From Pseudarthrobacter sp. NamE5 (lineage in GTDB: Bacteria > Actinomycetota > Actinomycetes > Actinomycetales > Micrococcaceae), in the NCBI RefSeq assembly GCF_005796225.1, contig NZ_VAHO01000012.1, forward strand, positions 1-64,000: DNA of 64,000 nucleotides, in the 5' to 3' direction. Shown piece by piece: positions 58,334 to 64,000 of the stretch. The position numbers were made by a program, and so were the translations under genes. How positions within the stretch are numbered: position 1 is the stretch's first letter; every line of letters begins with the position of its first letter. A model generated the notes under the pieces. The model was not told the DNA's origin. It saw only the letters and a program-made list of their open reading frames with translations, and did no database searches.

Positions 58334-59614
58334 GTGAGCCACCAGGAAAGCGGCGCAGCCTCGCGCACTGTCCGGGACGTCGTCTTTGTGGACGGCGTCC
58401 GCACACCGTTCGGCAGGGCAGGGGACAAAGGCATCTATGCCGGCACCCGTGCTGACGATCTCATAGTGAAATGCATCCGGGCGCTGCTCCGCCGGAACCC
58501 CTCCCTGCCACCGGAACGGATCGACGAAGTGGCGATCGCAGCCACCACCCAAACCGGCGACCAGGGCCTCACCCTGGGACGAACGGCCGCCCTGCTGGCC
58601 GGGCTGCCGAAGACTGTTCCCGGCTTTGCTATCGACCGGATGTGCGCGGGCGCAATGACCGCCGTTACCGCTGCTGCAGGCGGCATCAGCTTTGGCGCTT
58701 ATGACGTGGTGCTGGCCGGCGGTATGGAACACATGGGCAACCACCCGATGGGCTCCGGAGCCGATCCCAATCCGCGCTTCATGTCCGAGCGGCTGGTGGA
58801 CCCGGCTGCACTAAACATGGGAAATACGGCGGAGAACCTCCACGACCGCTTTCCGTCCATTACCAAGGAACGTACGGACGCGTATGCCGTGGCCTCCCAG
58901 GCCAAATTCGACGCCGCTCGCCGCGAAGGCAGGATCCAGCCGGACCTGGTGCCGATGGCAGCGCTGAAGCCCGGCCAGGGCTGGACGCTCAGCACCGTTG
59001 ACGAGCCGCCCCGCCCCGGGACCACCATGTCCGACCTTGCCGGGCTCCGCACTCCCTTCCGCGCCCACGGCAGGGTCACGGCAGGAAACGCTGCGGGCCT
59101 GAATGACGGCGCCACCGCGGCCCTCCTCGCCTCCTCCGACACTGCCGTCGAACTTGGGCTGCCGGTCAGGATGCGCCTGGTGGCCTACGCCTACGCCGGC
59201 GTTGAGCCTGAGGTCATGGGCATCGGTCCTGTGCCCTCCACCGAGAAGGCCCTGAAGCAGGCCGGGCTCAGCATCGGGGACATCGGCCTGTTCGAGATCA
59301 ACGAGGCTTTTGCCGTCCAGGTACTCAGCTTCCTGGAGCATTTCGGCATTGCCGACGACGACCCGCGGGTCAACCGCTACGGCGGCGCCATCGCCGTGGG
59401 GCATCCCCTGGCCTCCTCCGGAGTGCGGCTGATGATGCAGCTGGCCCGGCAGTTCGAAGAGGACCACACCGTGCGGTACGGCATCACCACCATGTGCGTC
59501 GGCCTTGGCATGGGTGCCACCGTGATCTGGGAGAACCCGCACCACGCCGACTACAGCGGAGTCCGGCCGCAGGGTTCCGCCGCTACCGAAACCACCTCCG
59601 AAGGAGCCGCATGA
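58334..59614 (+). CDS. fadA: Acetyl-CoA C-acyltransferase (beta-oxidation thiolase)
   Basis: A 426-residue thiolase. The acyl-accepting Cys lies in IDRMCAGAMTAV; the second Cys is in TTMCVGLGMG; NEAFAVQ and GGAIAVGHPLASSG complete the site. Cleaves 3-ketoacyl-CoA. GTG 58334 follows GAGGAG; the ORF could extend to 58232 across the operator, which is unlikely. Overlaps fadB by four bases. Confidence 0.93.
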   Translation: MSHQESGAASRTVRDVVFVDGVRTPFGRAGDKGIYAGTRADDLIVKCIRALLRRNPSLPPERIDEVAIAATTQTGDQGLTLGRTAALLAGLPKTVPGFAIDRMCAGAMTAVTAAAGGISFGAYDVVLAGGMEHMGNHPMGSGADPNPRFMSERLVDPAALNMGNTAENLHDRFPSITKERTDAYAVASQAKFDAARREGRIQPDLVPMAALKPGQGWTLSTVDEPPRPGTTMSDLAGLRTPFRAHGRVTAGNAAGLNDGATAALLASSDTAVELGLPVRMRLVAYAYAGVEPEVMGIGPVPSTEKALKQAGLSIGDIGLFEINEAFAVQVLSFLEHFGIADDDPRVNRYGGAIAVGHPLASSGVRLMMQLARQFEEDHTVRYGITTMCVGLGMGATVIWENPHHADYSGVRPQGSAATETTSEGAA

Positions 59615-61770
59615 GCGCCGCCGACTTCACTAAGCTTGCCAACCTGTTCCCGGACGAAACCGTTACCCACTCCTACGTCCAGGACATCGAACTGCCGGCT
59701 CCGGCCGGGAAACCCAGTCCCGGGAGGTTCGCCCTCATCACCCTGGACAACGGGCTGGACCACTCCAGGCCCACAACCCTGGGACCCAACACCCTCGTGG
59801 AACTGGGCACTGTGCTGGAGCGCCTGCGGGAGCGCGCCGCCCGGGGTGCAATAGTCGGCGTCGGAGTCACCGGCAAGCCGTATTACCTTGTGGCCGGTGC
59901 TGATCTTTCCGCCGTCAAGAACCTGGAAAAGCGCGAGCACGGCCTGTGGATGGCACAGTTGGGCCACGATGTGTACGGCACGCTGGCAAATCTCGGCGTC
60001 CCCAGCTTCGCCTTCATCAACGGGGCAGCCCTGGGCGGCGGCCTTGAAGTCGCGCTGCAGTCCACCTACCGCACTGTGTCCACGGGGGCCGGAGCGCTGG
60101 CGCTGCCCGAAGCGTTCCTGGGCCTGGTGCCAGGCTGGGGCGGCGTCTACCTCCTGCCGCGCCTGATAGGCCCAGAGAATGCCGTGAAGGTGATGATCGA
60201 AAATCCGCTCAGCAACAACCGGACCCTGACCGGACCCCAGGCCTTCAGCCTCGGCATCGCCGACGCCCTGTTCGAGCCCGCGGACTTCCTCGAGCAGTCC
60301 CTGGCGTGGGCTGCGGAAGTCATCTCCGGTGAGGTTACTCCGGAACGCGACAGCGCCGTCGACCCCGCCGACCCGGAAACGGCGGAAAAGTGGGCCGCCG
60401 CGGTGGCGGCAGGACGGGACTTCGTGGAGGCCAAGACGTCCAATGCGGCTCCCGCTCCGGGCAAGGTCCTGGACATCATGGCGGCGAACCGCACCATGAC
60501 GCAGGCCGAATGTGCGGCGCTGGAGTGCGAAACGCTTGCGGAACTGATGCAGTCCGACGAGTTCCGCGCCACCGTCTACGCCTTCCTGGACCTCGTGCAG
60601 AAGCGTTCCAAGCGTCCGGAAGGAGCCCCGGACCGAAAGCTCGCCCGGCCGGTTACCAAGGTGGGCGTGGTGGGCGCCGGCCTGATGGCAAGCCAGCTCG
60701 CACTGCTGTTTGCCCGCCAGCTCAAGGTCCCCGTGGTAATGACGGACATTGACCAGGCCCGGGTGGACAAGGGAGTGGGCTACGTCCACGCCGAAGTGGA
60801 CAAGCTCCTGGGCAGGAAGAAGATCAGCCAGGACGCAGCCAACCGGATGAAGGCGCTGGTGACGGGTTCGGTGTCGAAGGACGTTTTCGCGGATGCGGAC
60901 TTCGTCATCGAGGCCGTCTTTGAGGAGCTCAACGTTAAGAAACAGGTTCTTGCGCACCTGGAGGCAATCGTCACGCCTGACTGCATCCTGGCCACCAACA
61001 CGTCCTCGTTGTCCGTCACTGCCATGGCTGAGGACCTGCAGCACCCGGAACGCGTGGTGGGCTTCCACTTCTTCAACCCGGTAGCCGTCATGCCGCTGCT
61101 GGAAATTGTCCGCGCCCCCAAAACGGATGACGCCGTACTGGCTACCGCCTTTGAACTTGCCAAGGGCCTGAAGAAGACGGCGGTGCTGGTCAAGGACGCG
61201 GCAGCCTTCGTGGTCAACCGGATTCTGCTGCGGCTGATGGGCGAGGTCACGGCTGCCTTTGATGAAGGGACCCCGGCGGAGGTTGCTGACAACGCGCTCC
61301 GCCCCATGGGCCTGCCGATGACCCCCTTCACGCTGGGCGCGATGGTGGGGCTGCCGGTGGCCCAGCATGTCCAGGAGTCACTCCACGCGGCTTTCGGGGA
61401 GCGGTTCAGGGTATCCGCCAACCTCCAGAAGCTCATTGACAACGGTGTGAAGGGCCTGTGGGTGACCGCCCCGGACGGGTCGAAGGAGATTCCGCAGTCG
61501 ACACTCGCCCTGATGTCCTTCGGCACCTCCCCCTCCACCTCGGAGCAGGTGCTGCAGCGAACCCAGGACGCGCTCGCGGAGGAGATCGGCCTGATGCTCG
61601 CAGAGGGCGTGGTGGCCGGGCCGGAGGACGTCGATCTCTGCATGATTCTTGGGGCCGGCTGGCCCATGTTCCTGGGCGGCATCACCCCGTACCTTGACCG
61701 GGTGGGCGCCTCTGAACGTGTCAACGGCCGGCGGTTCCTGCCGCCCGGGGTGGCGTCCCGTCCGGCCTGA
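59611..61770 (+). CDS. fadB: Fatty-acid oxidation alpha subunit (enoyl-CoA hydratase / 3-hydroxyacyl-CoA dehydrogenase)
   Basis: A 719-residue bifunctional protein. The N-terminal crotonase domain has AGADLSAVKN, INGAALGGGLEVAL (oxyanion) and PEAFLGLVPGWGG (catalytic Glu); the C-terminal dehydrogenase has VGVVGAGLMAS (NAD fold), the HFFNPV His and the C-terminal helix bundle. With FadA it performs hydration, oxidation and thiolysis. Start codon overlaps the fadA stop (ATGA). Confidence 0.94.
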   Translation: MSAADFTKLANLFPDETVTHSYVQDIELPAPAGKPSPGRFALITLDNGLDHSRPTTLGPNTLVELGTVLERLRERAARGAIVGVGVTGKPYYLVAGADLSAVKNLEKREHGLWMAQLGHDVYGTLANLGVPSFAFINGAALGGGLEVALQSTYRTVSTGAGALALPEAFLGLVPGWGGVYLLPRLIGPENAVKVMIENPLSNNRTLTGPQAFSLGIADALFEPADFLEQSLAWAAEVISGEVTPERDSAVDPADPETAEKWAAAVAAGRDFVEAKTSNAAPAPGKVLDIMAANRTMTQAECAALECETLAELMQSDEFRATVYAFLDLVQKRSKRPEGAPDRKLARPVTKVGVVGAGLMASQLALLFARQLKVPVVMTDIDQARVDKGVGYVHAEVDKLLGRKKISQDAANRMKALVTGSVSKDVFADADFVIEAVFEELNVKKQVLAHLEAIVTPDCILATNTSSLSVTAMAEDLQHPERVVGFHFFNPVAVMPLLEIVRAPKTDDAVLATAFELAKGLKKTAVLVKDAAAFVVNRILLRLMGEVTAAFDEGTPAEVADNALRPMGLPMTPFTLGAMVGLPVAQHVQESLHAAFGERFRVSANLQKLIDNGVKGLWVTAPDGSKEIPQSTLALMSFGTSPSTSEQVLQRTQDALAEEIGLMLAEGVVAGPEDVDLCMILGAGWPMFLGGITPYLDRVGASERVNGRRFLPPGVASRPA

Positions 61771-61786
61771 ACGCCATTCACAGCGG

Positions 61787-63421
61787 TCACGGAAGCAACT
61801 GGCCGCCGTCGAGCGTCACCACCCGGTGCGCCATCCTCCGGGCATAGGTGAGGTCATGGGTGACCAGCACGACGGCGGCACCCTCCTCGGCCGCGGCGCC
61901 CACGGCGCCGTCCAGCCGGGCGAGGCCGTTTCCGTCGAGCGCCACGGTGGGTTCGTCCAGGGCCAGGACGGAGGGGTTGCGGGCGAGCACCGTGGCCAGG
62001 GCAAGGAGCCGCTGACTGGAGGCAGGGAGTTCCGCGGGGTGCGCGTGCGCTGATCCTGCCAGTCCAACGGTTTCCAGCGCTGTGCCCGCACGTTCAGTGG
62101 CTTCGGTGGAGCTGTACAGCCGGTCAAGGCCGAAATGCACCTCCCGGAGGGCGGTCCGCTCGAACAGCTGATCGCGGGGTTGCTGGAACAGCAGGCCCAC
62201 CCTCTGGGCCACCACGCCTGGCGGCGTCCCCGCGATCTCGGCTCCCCCGACGAGGATCTGGCCGGAGGTTGGCCGCAGCAGTCCGTTCAAGTGCCGCAGG
62301 AGGGTGGATTTTCCTGCGCCGTTGGGGCCGGTTACTGCCACGATTTCCCCGGGGCGGACAGCCAGGCTGATCCCCTTCAGCACCTCTGGTGGGGGCGGGC
62401 CTTGGGGCCCGTGCGCCGCGCCCCTGCGACGGATCCAACGCCGGGACATCCTGTCGCCGGCCGAATAGCAGAACGAGACCTTGCGGAGCTCCAGCGCCGG
62501 GGCCGTCGGCGTTGCCTGGCGCAGCGGCTGCGTGCGGGGTTTTTGTGCGGCTGTCGTCGCTGCCTTGTCCTGCCCGGGCCCGGACGCATCCGCCGGGTAG
62601 CGGATGCCCGCCGGAAGCAGCCGGGGGCGGGCGAGCAGTTCTGCCGGGGTGCCGACGGCCCTAGCGCTCCCCTCGGCCAGGACAAGCCAGGTTCCCGCTT
62701 CCAGGAGCGGTGCGTCCACCACCTGGCTGAAAATGACGACGGCGGTACCGCGCTTCACGAGCTCCCGCACCAGGTTCGCCAGCCGGGCGGATCCGGCGCT
62801 GTCCAGTGATGCGAAGGGCTCATCCATGATCAGGATGCGCGGCCCGGCGATGACGGCGCAGCCGATCGCGAGGCGGCGGAGCTGTCCGCCGGAAAGCTGG
62901 ACGGGGTTATGGTCCAGGAGTTCCGTCAGGCCCACCAGCGCGGCGGTCTGTTCCACCGCGGCTGTCATGGCGGCCCGCCCTACCGCCGCATTCTCGAGGC
63001 CAAACGCGAGTTCCTCGGCCACTGTGGCCTTCACCGTGCTGAGCACCGAAGCCGGGTCCTGCGGCACGAAACCTGCCTGCCGGCCCCAGGCCGCGGGATT
63101 AATTCGGGGGCCCGGTGCAAGGTCGGCGCCGCCGAACTGCAGCCGGGTACCCGCGAGTTCGAGGAAGCCGTGGAGCGTTCCCCCTCCCCCGGGAGGAAGC
63201 CACCCGGCGAGCAACCGGCCCAGCGTGGACTTCCCGCTTCCGGATGGTCCGAGGACGGCGGTGAACGTTCCCGGAAGGAAGGCGAGCTCTATCCCCTGCA
63301 GCACAGGGGCCCCGGAATCGTGGAACGTGAAGGTCCGGATGCCCGCTGCCAGTATGGGCTGCGCCGGGTTCTGGGCATCCCCGTGATGTTTGTTGCCTTC
63401 GCTGTTGTGGGTTCCCGCCAT
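61787..63421 (-). CDS. ECF-type transporter ATPase with two ABC domains
   Basis: A 544-residue fused ATPase. NBD1 has GPSGSGKSTLGR, LSGGQLRRLAIG and LIMDEPFASLD. NBD2 has GPNGAGKSTLLR, Q-loop FQQP, VLALDEPTVALD and the H-loop, but its signature reads LPASSQRLL instead of LSGGQ. Between them is a Pro/Ala linker. This layout fits ECF transporters of vitamins or metals. The adjacent T component lies 17 bases upstream; the S component is outside the window. Confidence 0.9.
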   Translation of the reverse strand: MAGTHNSEGNKHHGDAQNPAQPILAAGIRTFTFHDSGAPVLQGIELAFLPGTFTAVLGPSGSGKSTLGRLLAGWLPPGGGGTLHGFLELAGTRLQFGGADLAPGPRINPAAWGRQAGFVPQDPASVLSTVKATVAEELAFGLENAAVGRAAMTAAVEQTAALVGLTELLDHNPVQLSGGQLRRLAIGCAVIAGPRILIMDEPFASLDSAGSARLANLVRELVKRGTAVVIFSQVVDAPLLEAGTWLVLAEGSARAVGTPAELLARPRLLPAGIRYPADASGPGQDKAATTAAQKPRTQPLRQATPTAPALELRKVSFCYSAGDRMSRRWIRRRGAAHGPQGPPPPEVLKGISLAVRPGEIVAVTGPNGAGKSTLLRHLNGLLRPTSGQILVGGAEIAGTPPGVVAQRVGLLFQQPRDQLFERTALREVHFGLDRLYSSTEATERAGTALETVGLAGSAHAHPAELPASSQRLLALATVLARNPSVLALDEPTVALDGNGLARLDGAVGAAAEEGAAVVLVTHDLTYARRMAHRVVTLDGGQLLP

Positions 63422-63438
63422 TCAGGTTCCTGCCATAT

Positions 63439-64000
63439 CTAGGTTCCCGCCCTGTCGAGCCAGAGCCGGGCAACAACCGAGGCTGCGGCGGCCACGAGCA
63501 GCACGGCACGGAGCGTGCACTGATGCCGTGAATCGGGAACGGCCCGGTAGCTGGAACGCGGTCCCGGGTTGCTGAAGCCGCGTGCTTCCAGCGCCGCCGC
63601 GCGGGTACCGGCTTCCTCGATGAGGGACAGGACCAGCGGTACGGCCTGCAGCCGGAACGCCGCCGCCCGGTGCAACAGGCCGGGGCGGATCACCAGCCCG
63701 CGGGATTCCTGGGCCTGCCGGATCCGGTGCACGCGGGAAGTGACGGCCGGCAGCAGGGCGAGGGTGGACGCCAGCACGAAAGCGAACCTGCCCTGCACGC
63801 CCCGGGCTGACAGCGCCGCCACCAGGTCGGGCACATGGACGCTGAAGGAGAACACCAGGAGCGCAAGGACTGCTGCCGCGAGCTGGGCTGCCCGCTGCAG
63901 GGCGAACGCCAGGCCCTCCCCGGTGATGCGCGCGGGCCCCCACTGGGCCAGGACTGTCCTGCCTTCGGGGAAGAAGAGCCCGTGCACGATGAGCAGTGAC
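63439..64000 (-). CDS. ECF transporter T component (partial)
   Basis: C-terminal part of an EcfT membrane protein, running off the right edge; the frame continues upstream (ISLLIVHGLF). It includes about four hydrophobic segments and the EcfT coupling helices with Ala-Arg-Gly motifs (LSARGVQG, EARGFSN) that bind the ATPases. Transcribed before the ATPase gene. Confidence 0.85.
   Translation of the reverse strand, partial: SLLIVHGLFFPEGRTVLAQWGPARITGEGLAFALQRAAQLAAAVLALLVFSFSVHVPDLVAALSARGVQGRFAFVLASTLALLPAVTSRVHRIRQAQESRGLVIRPGLLHRAAAFRLQAVPLVLSLIEEAGTRAAALEARGFSNPGPRSSYRAVPDSRHQCTLRAVLLVAAAASVVARLWLDRAGT

Noticed and set aside
59551..61368. 605-residue frame opposite fadB
   Set aside because: Shadow of a clear, full-length fadB; no domain signatures.

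Overview
The window is about 64 kb of high-GC actinobacterial chromosome, most likely from Arthrobacter or Pseudarthrobacter. Support comes from the gene order (hisI-trpE-small membrane genes-trpC-trpB-trpA-lgt, ribD-ribC-ribB-ribA-ribH under an FMN riboswitch, rpe-rsmB-fmt-def, a DUF3000-RNase D/HRDC pair, pdtaR next to pyk), frequent GTG starts, dense ATGA overlaps, and typically actinobacterial families (PdtaR, TIGR03085, MT0933-like antitoxin, DUF3000, DUF6421).

Region 1 (1-12,900) is accessory and metabolic. It has a YkvI-type transporter, then a TerC-family protein behind a yybP-ykoY-like manganese riboswitch. Next comes a catabolic cluster. A minus-strand operon encodes a GntR/FCD regulator, two AA_synth (DUF1185) paralogues, an alpha/beta hydrolase, an aldehyde dehydrogenase, a 4-oxalocrotonate-type tautomerase and a luciferase-like flavin monooxygenase. 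Diverging from it are a SnoaL-flavin reductase fusion, a BCCT (betaine/choline/carnitine) transporter and a succinate-semialdehyde dehydrogenase. The set reads as import, FMNH2-dependent oxygenation or ring opening, hydrolysis, tautomerisation and two aldehyde oxidations ending in succinate. The substrate cannot be read from sequence. A cationic or betaine-like N-compound is my inference, and this is the best candidate in the window for an undescribed system.

Region 2 (12,900-15,950) is a decayed integrative element against the 3' end of tRNA-Leu(CAA). It holds a tyrosine integrase broken by two single-base deletions, an intact excisionase-like gene, a mosaic pseudogene joining a deleted HNH nuclease to a DUF4145 fragment, and a coupled pair of tiny genes.

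Region 3 (15,950-43,150) is core metabolism, mostly on the minus strand: pdtaR and pyk, converging on a shared hairpin terminator; gltBD; the trp and his genes; the riboflavin operon with an RFN element and a possible 27-codon leader ORF; and rpe, rsmB, fmt and def.

Region 4 (43,150-58,100) has a PD-(D/E)XK nuclease-like gene, six tRNA genes including a duplicated Gly/Val array, an orphan antitoxin-like gene, benE, zapE, a rhodanese-SufE-YbaK run, msrB, a DUF6421-SDR operon behind two strong dyads, a threonine aldolase, DUF3000 and RNase D.

Region 5 (58,100-64,000) begins with a four-copy AACGCTCTCTCACT repeat and a palindromic operator in front of a fadA-fadB beta-oxidation operon. It ends with an ECF-type double-ATPase gene and a T component cut by the window edge.
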